A stretch of DNA of 64,000 bases, from NCBI GenBank assembly GCA_030268105.1, contig BSDZ01000023.1:2108001-2172000 (forward strand). The letters run 5' to 3'. Origin of the DNA: Volvox africanus. Taxonomy: Eukaryota; Chlorophyta; Chlorophyceae; Chlamydomonadales; Volvocaceae. This document shows positions 1-11,299 of the stretch, in pieces. Positions within the stretch are counted from its first letter, which is position 1. The number at the start of each line of letters is the position of its first letter. The notes below the pieces were generated by a model. That model did not search any database, had not been told where the DNA came from, and saw nothing but the letters and a program-made list of their open reading frames with translations. The translations under genes and the position numbers were made by a program.

Positions 1-3000
1 ATGATGAACACTGCCCGTACATACCCCAGGACACTTACAGCGGTCGCCTTGGTGGCGGTGTTTGCGGCGGTAGCCGTAGTGGTGTATGTGGCCGTGGTGG
101 CAGCGGTGGTGATGGTGGGAATGGGAACCTCTTTCCGTCCCTCCCTCCGTCCGCCACCGACGCCACCACCGACGCCGCCAAAGCACCACCATCATCGCCG
201 ACAAAGGGCGGGGGAGGGAGATGGGGAGGGCACACCGGAGCCCTATCATTATGATTCATATGATTCTTATGAATTTCATGATTATAAATAAATAAAAATA
301 GTAATTAAAATAATACTTATTATGCATAAAATTATTATGATAATTATAAATATAAATATTACGTTAATTATGTTAATTATGTTAATTATTATTATTACGT
401 TTATTATGTTTATTATGTTTATTATTATTATTATTTATATAAATATATTAATGTTTATAATAATTATTATTTTTAATTACTATTATTTTTATTTTTATTA
501 CTATTACTGTTATTGGCATTCGATGGTCACTGTTGCGGATAAGGAATTTCCGTACCTCGCAAGGGACAGCGGACCCGGACGCCTAGCATACTAAGCCCGT
601 CCCGGAATTGTGGCTGCCTACAAAGGCCCAATCGAAAATGTCAGTGGCAGTATATCGTAAATCCAAAACCAAGGGGAAGGGTCATTCACCACTCTAGAGC
701 GAAACATCCCTGCAAGGTAATCCCTCAGTCAGTCAAGGCATCAAGAAATACACATGTCACCTTTGAACTCGATCCCGTATCATATCTTACCCGTTTCGAT
801 TTCATGGGTGTAGTGACCCTGTTGTGTCCGCCTACGAAGGCCAAATCGGAGAATGTCAGTTTAAGATCCAATTATGAACACTGCCCGTACATACCCCAGG
901 ACACTTACAGTGGTCGCCTTGGTGGCGGTGTTTGCGGCGGTAGCCGTAGTGGTGTATGTGGCCGTGGTGGCAGCGGTGGCGATGGTGGGAATGGGAACCT
1001 CTCTCCGTCCCTCCCTCCGTCCGCCACCGACGCCACCACCGACGCCGCCAAAGCACCACCATCATCGCCGACAAAGGGCGGGGGAGGGAGATGGGGAGGG
1101 CACACCGGAGCCCTATCATTATGATTCATATGATTCTTATGAATCTCATGATTATAAATAAATAAAAATAGTAATTAAAATAATAATTATTATGATTAAA
1201 ATTATTATGATAATTATAAATATTAATATAACGTTAATTATGTTAATTATGTTAATTATTATTATTACGTTTATTATGTTTATTATGTTTATTATTATTA
1301 TTTATATATAAATATATTAATTTTTATAATAATAATCATTTTTATTACTATTATTTTTATTACTATTACTATTACTGTTATATGCATTTGATTGTCACTG
1401 TTGTGGATAAGGAATTTCCGTACCTCGCAAGGCACAGCGGACCCGGACGCCTAGCATACTAAGCCCGTCCTGGAATTGTGGCTGCCTACAAAGGCCCCAT
1501 CGGAAATGTCAGTGGCAGTATATCGTAAATCCAAAACCAAGGGGAAGGGTCATTCACCACTCTAGAGCGAAACATCCCTGCAAGGTAATCCCTCAGTCAG
1601 TCAAGGCATCAAGACATACACATGTCACCTTTGAACTCGATCCCGTATCATATCTTACCCGTTTCTATTTCATGGGTGTAGTGACCCTGTTGTGTCCGCC
1701 TACGAAGGCCAAATCGCAGAATGTCAGTTTAAGATCCACTTATGAACACTGCCCGTACATACCCCAGGATACTGTTGTGGATAAGGAATTTCCGTACCTC
1801 GCAAGGCACAGCGGACCCGGACGCCTAGCATACTAAGCCCGTCCTGGAATTGTGGCTGCCTACAAAGGCCCAATCGGAAATGTCAGTGGCAGTATATCGT
1901 AAATCCAAAACCAAGGGGAAGGGTCATTCACCACTCTAGAGCGAAACATCCCTGCAAGGTAATCCCTCAGTCAGTCAAGGCATCAAGACATACACATGTC
2001 ACCTTTGAAACTCGATCCCGTATCATATCTTACCTGTGACGATTTCATGGGTGTAGTGACCCTGTTGTCTCCGCCTACGAAGGCCCAATGGGAGAATGTC
2101 AGTTTAAGATCCAATGATGAACACTGCCCGTACATACCCCAGGACACTTACAGCGGTCGCCTTGGTGGCGGTGTTTGCGGCGGTAGCCGTAGTGTTGTAT
2201 GTGGCCGTGGTGGCAGCGGTGGTGATGGTGGGAATGGGAACCTCTTTCCGTCCCTCCCTCCGTCCGCCACCGACGCCACCACCGACGCCGCCAAAGCACC
2301 ACCATCATCGCCGACAAAGGGCGGGGGAGGGAGATGGGGAGGGCACACCGGAGCCCTATCATTATGATTCATATGATTCTTATGAATCTCATGATAATTA
2401 ATAAATAATAATAGTAATTAAAATAATAATAATAATTATTAAAATTATTATGATTATTATAAATATTAATATAACGTTAATTATGTTAATTATTATTATT
2501 ACGTTTATTATGTTTATTATGTTTATTATTATTATTTATATATAAATATATATATTTTTATAATAATAATTATTTTTATTACTATTATTTTTATTACTAT
2601 TACTATTACTGTTATTGGCATTTGATTGTCACTGTTGTGGATAAGGAATATTCGTACCTCGCAAGGCACAGCGGACCCGGACGCCTAGCATACTAAGCCC
2701 GTCCCGGAATTGTGGCTGCCTACAAAGGCCCAATCGAAAATGTCAGTGGCAGAATATCGTAAATCCAAAACCAAGGGGAAGGGTCATTCACCACTCTAGA
2801 GCGAAACATCCCTGCAAGGTAATCCCTCAGTCAGTCAAGGCATCAAGACATACACATGTCACCTTTGAAACTCGATCCCGTATCATATCTTACCCGTGAC
2901 GATTTCATGGGTGTAGTGACCCTGTTGTGTCCGCCTACGAAGGCCCAATGGGAGAATGTCAGTTTAAGATCCAATGATGAACACTGCCCGTACATACCCC

Positions 3001-6000
3001 AGGACACTTACAGCGGTCGCCTTGGTGGCGGTGTTTGCGGCGGTAGCCGTAGTGGTGTATGTGGCCGTGGTGGCAGCGGTGGCGATGGTGGGAATGGGAA
3101 CCTCTTTCCGTCCCTCCCTCCGTCCGCCACCGACGCCACCACCGACGCCGCCAAAGCACCACCATCATCGCCGACAAAGGGCGGGGGAGGGAGATGGGGA
3201 GGGCACACCGGAGCCCTATCATTATGATTCATATGATTCTTATGAATCTCATGATAATTAATAAATAATAATAGTAATTAAAAAAAAATAATTATTATAA
3301 AATTATTATGATAATTATAAATATTAATATTACATTAATTATGTTAATTGTTATTATTACGTTTATTACGTTTATTATGTTTATTATGTTTATTTATATA
3401 TAAATATATTAATTTTTATAATAATAATTATTTTTATTACTATTATTTTTATTACTATTACTATAACTGTTATTGGCATTTGATTGTCACTGTTGTGGAT
3501 AAGGAATATTCGTACCTCGCAAGGCACAGCGGACCCGGACGCCTAGCATACTAAGCCCGTCCTGGAATTGTGGCTGCCTACAAAGGCCCAATCGGAAATG
3601 TCAGTGGCAGTATATCGTAAATCCAAAACCAAGGGGAAGGGTCATTCACCACTCTAGAGCGAAACATCCCTGCAAGGTAATCCCTCAGTCAGTCAAGGCA
3701 TCAAGACATACACATGTCACCTTTGAAACTCGATCCCGTATCATATCTTACCCGTGACGATTTCATGGGTGTAGTGACCCTGTTGTGTCCGCCTACGAAG
3801 GCCCAATGGGAGAATGTCAGTTTAAGATCCAATGATGAACACTGCCCGTACATACCCCAGGACACTTACAGCGGTCGCCTTGGTGGCGGTGTTTGCGGCG
3901 GTAGCCGTAGTGGTGTATGTGGCCGTGGTGGCAGCGGTGGCGATGGTGGGAATGGGAACCTCTTTCCGTCCCTCCCTCCGTCCGCCACCGACGCCACCAC
4001 CGACGCCGCCAAAGCACCACCATCATCGCCGACAAAGGGCGGGGGAGGGAGATGGGGAGGGCACACCGGAGCCCTATCATTATGATTCATATGATTCTTA
4101 TGAATCTCATGATAATTAATAAATAATAATAGTAATTAAAATAATAATAATAATTATTAAAATTATTATGATTATTATAAATATTAATATAACGTTAATT
4201 ATGTTAATTATTATTATTACGTTTATTATGTTTATTATGTTTATTATTATTATTTATATATAAATATATTAATTTTTATAATAATAATTATTTTTATTAC
4301 TATTATTTTTATTACTATTACTATTACTGTTATTGGCATTTGATTGTTACTGTTGTGGATAAGGAATTTCCTCGCAAGGCACAGCGGACCCGGACGCCTA
4401 GCATACTAAGCCCGTCCTGGAATTGTGGCTGCCTACAAAGGCCCAATCGGAAATGTCAGTGGCAGTATATCGTAAATCCAAAACCAAGGGGAAGGGTCAT
4501 TCACCACTCTAGAGCGAAACATCCCTAGCATACTAAGCCCGTCCTGGAATTGTGGCTGCCTACAAAGGCCCAATCGGAAATGTCAGTGGCAGTATATCGT
4601 AAATCCAAAACCAAGGGGAAGGGTCATTCACCACTCTAGAGCGAAACATCCCTGCAAGGTAATCCCTCAGTCAGTCAAGGCATCAAGAAATACACATGTC
4701 ACCTTTGAAACTCGATCCCGTATCATATCTTACCCGTTTCGATTTCATGGGTGTAGTGACCCTGTTGTGTCCGCCTACGAAGGCCAAATCGGAGAATCTC
4801 AGTTTAAGATCCAATTATGAACACTGCCCGTACATACCCCAGGATACTGTTGCGGATAAGGAATTTCCGTACCTCGCAAGGCACAGCGGACCCGGACGCC
4901 TAGCATACTAAGCCCGTCCTGGAATTGTGGCTGCCTACAAAGGCCCAATCGGAAATGTCAGTGGCAGAATATCGTAAATCCAAAACCAAGGGGAAGGGTC
5001 ATTCACCACTCTAGAGCGAAACATCCCTGCAAGGTAATCCCTCAGTCAGTCAAGGCATCAAGACATACACATGTCACCTTTGAAACTCGATCCCGTATCA
5101 TATCTTACCCGTGACGATTTCATGGGTGTAGTGACCCTGTTGTGTCCGCCTACGAAGGCCCAATGGGAGAATGTCAGTTTAAGATCCAATGATGAACACT
5201 GCCCGTACATACCCCAGGACACTTACAGCGGTCGCCTTGGTGGCGGTGTTTGCGGCGGTAGCCGTAGTGTTGTATGTGGCCGTGGTGGCAGCGGTGGTGA
5301 TGGTGGGAATGGGAACCTCTTTCCGTCCCTCCCTCCGTCCGCCACCGACGCCACCACCGACGCCGCCAAAGCACCACCATCATCGCCGACAAAGGGCGGG
5401 GGAGGGAGATGGGGAGGGCACACCGGAGCCCTATCATTATGATTCATATGATTCTTATGAATCTCATGATAATTAATAAATAATAATAGTAATTAAAATA
5501 ATAATAATAATTATTAAAATTATTATGATTATTATAAATATTAATATAACGTTAATTATGTTAATTATTATTATTACGTTTATTATGTTTATTATGTTTA
5601 TTATAATTATTTATATATAAATATATTAACTTTTATAATAATAATTATTTTTATTACTATTATTTTTATTACTATTACTATTACTGTTATTGGCATTTGA
5701 TTGTCACTGTTGTGGATAAGGAATTTCCGTACCTCGCAAGGCACAGCGGACCCGGACGCCTAGCATACTAAGCCCGTCCTGGAATTGTGGCTGCCTACAA
5801 AGGCCCAATCGTAAATGTCAGTGGCAGTATATCGTAAATCCAAAACCAAGGGGAAGGGTCATTCACCACTCTAGAGCGAAACATCCCTGCAAGGTAATCC
5901 CTCAGTCAGTCAAGGCATCAAGACATACACATGTCACCTTTGAAACTCGATCCCGTATCATATCTTACCCGTTTCGATTTCATGGGTGTAGTGACCCTGT

Positions 6001-6158
6001 TGTGTCCGCCTACGAAGGCCAAATCGGAGAATGTCAGTTTAAGATCCAATTATGAACACTGCCCGTACATACCCCAGGACACTTACAGCGGTCGCCTTGG
6101 TGGCGGTGTTTGCGGCGGTAGCCGTAGTGTTGTATGTGGCCGTGGTGGCAGCGGTGGC
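1..6158. repeat. Satellite array, block 1 (long and short units)
   Basis: Using the anchor CACATGTCACCTTTG, units begin at 751, 1619, 1993, 2853, 3711, 4693, 5068 and 5928, giving lengths of 868, 374, 860, 858, 982, 375 and 860 bp. A long unit has three parts: a GC-rich segment of about 290 bp with GGTGGC/GCCACC-type triplets, an AT-rich segment of about 230 bp made of ATTATTA/TTTATTATG runs, and a mixed segment of about 350 bp. Short units lack the GC-rich and AT-rich parts and join CCAGGATAC directly to TGTTGTGGATAAGG. The 982-bp unit carries an extra partial copy of the mixed segment near 4371-4530. Several overlapping frames stay open through the GC-rich part on both strands; I treat them as low-complexity shadows, not genes. 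Confidence 0.95.
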
Positions 6159-6202
6159 GTCGGTGGCGGACGGAGGGAGGGACGGAAAGAGGTTCCCATT
6201 CC
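6159..6202 (-). repeat. Inverted snippet of the satellite GC-rich part
   Basis: This stretch is the reverse complement of the satellite motif around 120-165 (the FRPSLRPPPT-coding part). The array runs forward to about 6158, folds back for 44 bp, and then leaves the array. It marks a rearrangement breakpoint at the array edge. Confidence 0.85.
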
Positions 6203-6203
6203 T

Positions 6204-6267
6204 TCACCATTAAACAGCACGATGCCCGGTGCAAACCAGGAGACATGCTGCACACCCTTTAGCAGAG
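6204..6267 (-). pseudogene. Small fragment of a gypsy family A pol
   Basis: The stretch resembles the plus strand at about 28550-28610 of element A2, the part of Pol before the protease, with scattered mismatches. It is about 60 bp, untranslatable alone, and lies between the satellite fold-back and the copia LTR. It appears older and more diverged than copies A1 and A2. Confidence 0.6.
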
Positions 6268-6271
6268 CCTA

Positions 6272-6496
6272 TGTTATAAAATGGTATATCAGTTGGATAT
6301 AGCGATCCATACTAGCAACAATCCCGGCGGTAAGCTATCGACCCGCGTTCGTACTGTATGTAGTGGTATACGCGCAAGTATATGTGCCAACTCCAGAACG
6401 AACTATTCGGACTTCTTTATTATCAGATAATATGTAACGTATACTTTCTCGTTATTACGTCAGGCTTCCTAATGTCTGATAGTCTACGTCTCAATA
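6272..6496 (+). repeat. 5' LTR of a Ty1/copia element
   Basis: The stretch starts TGTTATAAAATGG, ends CTCAATA and is followed at once by a primer-binding-like sequence and then a copia Gag. A diverged, better-bounded copy lies inverted at 49530-49786 (TGTTGT...CTCAACA). Shared blocks include ATCAGTTGG, TAGCGATCC, GTGCCAACTCC, ATACTTTCTCGTTAT and ATGTCTGAT. The terminal CA has decayed to TA here. No matching 3' LTR remains because the element is truncated at 8021. Confidence 0.75.
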
Positions 6497-6511
6497 GGTT
6501 ATGAGCCCCGG
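6497..6511 (+). promoter_or_regulatory. Primer binding site of the copia element
   Basis: GGTTATGAGCCCCGG directly follows the LTR. It resembles the TGGTATCAGAGCC primer site of many plant copia elements, which pairs with the 3' end of initiator Met tRNA. The match is imperfect. Confidence 0.5.
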
Positions 6512-6583
6512 TCAACATTGACCGTGGAGCCTGACATCTTTTGTCCATTCTAGTGTTGATCTTCGAGTTTATAGGTCTTCACA

Positions 6584-8021
6584 ATGGGAAAGGATAGGCT
6601 GGACGAGCCGCTGGACCTACACAACTACTCAATTTGGAAACTACGATTCCAATTGTTGTGCTCGGAGCTTGGATACAGTCGCGCCCTGCTACAAGCACCA
6701 ATTGCAGAGGCGGATGTCATCATCTCCGACAAGTTCAAGAGTGTGATGGCCAAGAACGTAAAGAACCATCACCTCCAAACAATTGTTTGGGCGGCAAATG
6801 CGAAGGCCGCCTGGGACGCTTTGGCGGCTACGTTCGCATCAACCTGCAACACGAGAAAGGTAGCACTACGACAGGAGCTAAGTGATTTTAAAATGGCTAA
6901 TGGAGAGGAGCTGCCAATTTATATCAGCCGCGTGCGACAGCTACAGTCGGACTTGCTGGATGTGGGACACGCAGTCGCAGACACGGTGCTCTCTACAATT
7001 GTCATCAAAGGACTTCCGAGCAAGTGTCATGTGGTTACAACAGCCCTGACAATGCGTGAAGGAGAGCTGGACTTCTCGCAAGTGGTCGCGCGACTCATGG
7101 CGTATGTGATACCGGACGATGACAACAGGGAGTCATCATCCGCATACATCGCACACCGAAGTGGTGGCAACGCAAGCTCTACAGGCTGTAATCAACAAAG
7201 TAAGCAGAGGAGCAAGCCAAACGCTATCTGTCATTACTGCAGCAAGCCAGGACATTTTATCGGAGTATGCAATAAGCGCCTGGCAGACCAACAACAAAAT
7301 TATGGACGCGGCAGGGGCAACCTTCAGCGCAGGGGGCCCACAAAAATGGCGTATGCAGTTGGAAACGAGTCGCGGTCGAACGCCTGGCACCTGGACTCAG
7401 CGTCAGAATGGCATATCACCTACGACGCGACAGAGCTGGAGGACGTGAGAGCTGTGCAGCCAGAAGAAATGTTCACGGTGGTTGGCTACGATGGCTCCAG
7501 GTATAAGCCGACCCACGTGGGCCGTTACACCATGTGGAGTAACACCGTCAAGGGGCTGCAAATTGAGCTCAAGAACGTCTATGTGGTGCCCAAGGCGACA
7601 GTGAAGTTGATCTCAGCAGGGATTTTTGATGAGCGTGGCGCCACCATTCAGCTGGGCCACAACAAAGCACTCGTGCAAGCAAAGGGGAGGACGATCCTAC
7701 GCGCAGACAAAGTGGGACGCCTCTATGTTGTTCGCCATCACACAGCAGGGCGTTTAGCCAAGAAAGGCCGCTGTGGCATCGGCGCTTGGGGCATCTGGGC
7801 TACAAGAGCCTGGAACGTATGTGCCGGGAACACATGGTAACCGGCATGGATTTGGATCACGTGAGTCTGGAAGCAGCCAGGTCGCGGACCTGCGAGCCCT
7901 GCATTTATGCAAAGCAAATACGTGGACCATTCCCGTCCACTGGACACAAGGCGGCGAAACCTCTGGGCCTGATACACCTGGACGTCTGTGGACCTATGCC
8001 TGAGACTTCGATAGGTGGATC
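6584..8021 (+). pseudogene. Ty1/copia gag-pol, frameshifted and truncated
   Basis: The first frame, 6584-7840 (418 codons), holds a copia-type Gag. A zinc knuckle C-x2-C-x4-H-x4-C (CHYCSKPGHFIGVC) lies near residues 216-229. The protease region has DSAS near 271, where the usual motif is DSGA, so the catalytic triad is altered. Near 7768 the frame shifts: the pre-integrase motif LWHRRLGHLGYKSL and the integrase start (CEPCIYAK, then LIHLDVCGPM) are in the next frame, which runs to 8021. There the reading is cut by the LTR of gypsy copy A1. No copia integrase core, reverse transcriptase or RNase H follows in the window. The family assignment is clear; the copy is dead. Confidence 0.88.
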
Positions 8022-8739
8022 TGTTGTGCTACGGTTAGTTTCCCGCCGATGCGTAGGTCGATGTGATCCTACAAGGCGAAGTGCTATTGTGATGAACACA
8101 TTGCATATGAATGAATCTGCATGATATAAATGTATTCGTGTACATTTATATATGCATTTGGCATGTTGTCATTATCCATCGCGACATCGCATCATGGCAA
8201 ATCCGCCTAGCATGCATGAAAGCCCGAAGCATTGAAGTGCGCATTATGCTCGTGCTCGGACCCTTGCATCATGCGAATGCCGGAAAGGCTTATACGTTGT
8301 TATGCGTAGACATCACCTAGACGCAGTAGGGTTGTCACATCTAGGATCGGCCTCCTGATGTGAATCGTACGGCATTGCGATGCTGCGAGTATAACAGATG
8401 CGAGGACGGCTAAGCAAAATAAGACATTCGATACCGGAGAACACTTGTGTGTTCTACATTACTATTGCTATACGCTATTCTACTTAGCCCGAGCTAAGCC
8501 TGAACTTTGCTAATCACCGCCGTGTGATGATTGCTTGCTTCCGGCGCTGACGGCGATTTCGTCCATTGCATCGTTCCGGTCTGTAAAACTGTAAGTTATA
8601 TCTCTCTTCGTCTTGAAGTCTTCCGCTGTCTCTGTTTGCTCTCGCTTGCCTTGCTGTACTTGCAAGTGCTCGCGCATCGGTGTCGAAAGTCTCCAGACGT
8701 GCAGATACTTATGAGCAAACGCGAACGAGAGGTACAACA
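8022..8739 (+). repeat. 5' LTR of gypsy copy A1
   Basis: The LTR begins TGTTGTGCTACGG and ends GGTACAACA. It matches the 824-bp LTRs of A2 (24043-24866 and 33362-34185, inverted) but lacks about 106 bp in the middle, near 8258, which in A2 includes a hairpin with AAGTAAT/ATTACTT arms. It interrupts the copia integrase at 8021. No 3' LTR survives, because A1 is broken at 17361. Confidence 0.92.
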
Positions 8740-8742
8740 AAT

Positions 8743-8754
8743 TGGTATCGAGAC
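8743..8754 (+). promoter_or_regulatory. Primer binding site of A1
   Basis: TGGTATCGAGAC lies 3 bases after the LTR. The same 12 bases follow the 5' LTRs of B1, B2, B3 and A2, and the first 10 occur in element C. All three families therefore probably prime from a tRNA ending CTCGATACCA; the tRNA was not identified. Confidence 0.75.
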
Positions 8755-8806
8755 AGGTTCGTTGCCTAACTGTCTCTCTTTGTCTAATCGGAAGTAGGTT
8801 CTTTCT

Positions 8807-10057
8807 ATGGCGAGCTCCAGCGACGAACCACGAGGACCGCTAGATACTTTTGCCGAAGACCTAGGCCGCGCCGTTTTGTACTCTTGCCTTTGCGATAGAA
8901 GTCGGCTTCTATTACGCAAACCTAGGGTATCGTTTCGTGCTCCATGTCCGCGGAACACGACGATACGCCGCACACTAGCCTAGCTAGCCAACCCGATTTT
9001 GTTGTGGCTGCTAGAGCACCGGATAGAGGTCTTGAGGCTGTTGGCGCGCGAGCCACTCAAGAGCCCCTTTTCCTTCAGACCCCTGCTCACTTAATTGTGC
9101 CACATTCAGCAGTGAACATGAATATGGACAACACTGCTGGAACAAGGGTTCTGCCATTACCTCAAGCTCGAGGGCATGATGACATCCCTGAGGTGATGAG
9201 ATTGTCGATTCCCGTTCCTAGGCTCAATATTTCGCTGACCGACAAGACACCAGGGCATAGCATAGCCGATGCAACTCGTGCGTACGTGCGTGACGCTAAA
9301 AAGTATCTCCAGGCTGTTCATGGTGGCGATAATGACGGTATCAGGTGTGGTTCAAGCACGCGATGTGGAAGCTCGTAAGGTTTTGGCAGCCGGTAGCTAC
9401 CACATGCGTCGGGATGAGAATGTACCTGCGTACCAGTCACGCTTCGAAGCACTTGTGACTCCCATTGCTGACCTCACTGAATCCGAGCGTGTCTTTTGGT
9501 TTAGGTGAGGCCTGACGAAACTTTTGGCTAAATGGTGCGCTACTGACTTGGTTGGAGCGCAGATCAAGTCGTATGATGCTTTGGTCGCTTTTGCTAAGGG
9601 CACGGAGATACGACTCCTTGCCGGTGAGGAAGAAGTCAAGTCTGCCCCTCGTGCAAATGCCGTGCAAGTGCAGGATCCGCTTGGGGAAGCCGTAGCTCTT
9701 GACCAGGACTTCGGAGCGACCCGCCCCACGCCTACTGCCGCGACGCGACGCAGCAACCGGCAACGCCAGGCGCGCGGGGGCGCTAGCTCGGGTGTCCGTG
9801 GGTCAGGAGGAGCAGGTCCGAGCGCGGACCCGACTAAAAACAGGAAGCGTGGTGGTGCGCCGTCGACGGCAGCCGCACAGCGTTCCGACCCCAATGCGAA
9901 GCGGACTCACACGGACGACACGTATATGCCAAAATGGAATTGCAATCGTTCCGAATTCGAGCGTCGGAAATTGGCCAACGTTTGTCTACGGTGTGCGGAG
10001 AGTCATTCTACGAAGGATTGCCCTCTAATGCCGCCGTTTGTACCTCAGCCGAAATAG
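8807..10057 (+). pseudogene. Gypsy A1 gag, broken
   Basis: The ATG at 8807 starts the first gag exon (MASSSDEPRGP). Compared with A2, A1 has lost the rest of exon 1, intron 1 and exon 2, by a deletion between short TTTG repeats near 8877. The main gag frame begins at 8944 (MSAEHDDTPH). A deletion of about 155 bp near 9350 removes part of the capsid-like region and shifts the frame. A CGA-to-TGA change at about 9505 (FRRG in A2 becomes FR-stop) adds a nonsense codon. The 3' part, 9524-10057, still has the basic region and the zinc knuckle C-x2-C-x3-H-x4-C (CLRCAESHSTKDC) and ends at UAG. Gag would form the particle that packages element RNA. This copy cannot make it. Confidence 0.85.
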
Positions 10058-10802
10058 GGGCTTGCCCGGGTTCCTGAGGAGGGGGCACCACCTGGGATTT
10101 CTGAACTAACACGTGGTCGGTGGTCATCCTTACGGCCAGCCGTTAAGGCATTGTTGCCTTGTGTACTTGGACACATCGAGCGAGTCATTGCGTGACGCAT
10201 CACGCTTGACGGACGCACGGGACTTCTCTGCTTCGACCCGTTGTGTAATTTGTTTACACCTCGCCGTCCCCTGTCGTCTATCGATCTGTCTAACCACGTG
10301 GTTTTGTTCATCCCCTCATCTCTGCGTGAGATGTCGGAACAGTTGGCCATATACAGGAGGTGTAGGCGTCAATATCCAGGCACCGCCGCATGTGTATTAC
10401 TCCCTGCTTTCTGTCAGCGCAAGGCAGAGGCATCGTTAAGGGGTATGCGGTGTGTCCACCGGTTCGAGCCGGGCACCGTTTTGTTTAATGGTGTGGATCG
10501 GGAGGGTATGCTGGCTCCGTGGCCAGGGACATCCTACTCGGTTGACGTTTGGTACGAAGCTCCTGATGAGGGTTCCGTAAGTTATGGACCCGCCCTAGGT
10601 GGACCCGCGGAAGGTCGCCGTGGTTCGCGATTGGCCCGCGCCTCAGAACCTCACGGAGCTGCGTAAGTTCCTTGGCTTGACCAATTATTTCCGAACGTTC
10701 ATTGAAAAATATTCCATCATTGCGGCCCCGCTTACTAACTTAACTCGCAAAGGCGTTTTCGTTTGCTCGAGTCGTGGACGTCGCAATGCCAGCAGGCATT
10801 CA
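10058..10802 (+). pseudogene. Gypsy A1 pol, 5' remnant with a large deletion
   Basis: Reading continues in frame after the gag UAG into the domain that precedes the protease ([13 protein letters not shown], then [10 protein letters not shown]). A CGA-to-TGA change at about 10193 interrupts it (VIARR becomes VIA-stop). Near 10590 about 1.5 kb is missing: the protease and most of the reverse transcriptase are gone, and the sequence rejoins at [12 protein letters not shown] in the reverse transcriptase thumb/connection. A short GGACCCGC repeat lies at the breakpoint. The sequence is then cut by B1 at 10808 and resumes at 17013. The out-of-frame stretch [15 protein letters not shown] is shared with A2, so that frameshift predates both insertions. 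Confidence 0.85.
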
Positions 10803-10807
10803 AAGAG

Positions 10808-11230
10808 TGTTGTATATGGTACCCACGAAGGGTGGTATCAAAAGATACCGGTTGTTGTGCCAGAGCCCGATTAAGTAGAGCCGCCGACTAGGTCGTACTT
10901 GAGAGACCATAAGGCCTCGAACCGGGCGTGACCTTCAGAAATCACCACTACAACCGGAGATTCAGTGAACCAGGAACCAGATGTTCCACCATTTACCATT
11001 CAGGCGGTAAATGGCCCATTCCATACAGGTTATGGAGTAACCGACAGGTTCGGATGTTTCAGGAAGTCGGTTAGTATTGGTCGTCGACAGCCGAGACCAA
11101 ATCCACAAATCGAATGCCAGATGGAAACATGAAACAGTTAATATGATAATTAAATATATTATATTATAAAATAATAAACAGATAATTATTATATCTTAAT
11201 GAATTACCGAAATGCATTAAGGATACAACA
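10808..11230 (-). repeat. 3' LTR of B1
   Basis: The 423-bp LTR has ends TGTTGTAT...ATACAACA. Its sequence appears identical to 16590-17012, so insertion was recent. In element orientation this is the downstream LTR, next to the polypurine tract. A TTATATTATAAAATAATAAA stretch inside could serve as a TATA or poly(A) signal. Confidence 0.95.
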
Positions 11231-11246
11231 ATTGTTCCCCCTCTAG
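11231..11246 (-). promoter_or_regulatory. Polypurine tract of B1
   Basis: Read on the minus strand, CTAGAGGGGGAACAAT lies directly against the 3' LTR, as expected for the plus-strand primer of an LTR element. B2 has the same tract at 35257-35271. Confidence 0.85.
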
Positions 11247-11299
11247 ATGCAGCGTCCCGATGCATAAGAAGAGAGCAGACAGGTTGAAGTAGGACAGCG

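Noticed and set aside
1996..5442. Repeated 123-codon Gly-rich open frames in every satellite unit, with open frames on both strands
   Set aside because: They recur only because the unit repeats, several frames on both strands are open at once, and length follows the triplet-like GC-rich motif. No start context, splice site or recognised domain supports coding.
8022..8739. Short frames inside LTR-A (for example MLASGADGDFVHCIVPVCKT) as a gene
   Set aside because: They occur in every LTR copy, overlap frames on the other strand and end at the LTR border. They are part of the repeat.
8807..8944. The 5' gag shortening in A1 as a splice event
   Set aside because: The joined ends share TTTG and do not fit GT...AG, so a repeat-mediated deletion is the better explanation.
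9340..9360. The gap of about 155 bp in A1 gag relative to A2 as another spliced intron
   Set aside because: The missing piece starts CTCTTCG and ends CTACTGA, cannot be shifted to GT...AG, and breaks the frame. It is an ordinary deletion, which makes the exact GT...AG losses in family B more telling.
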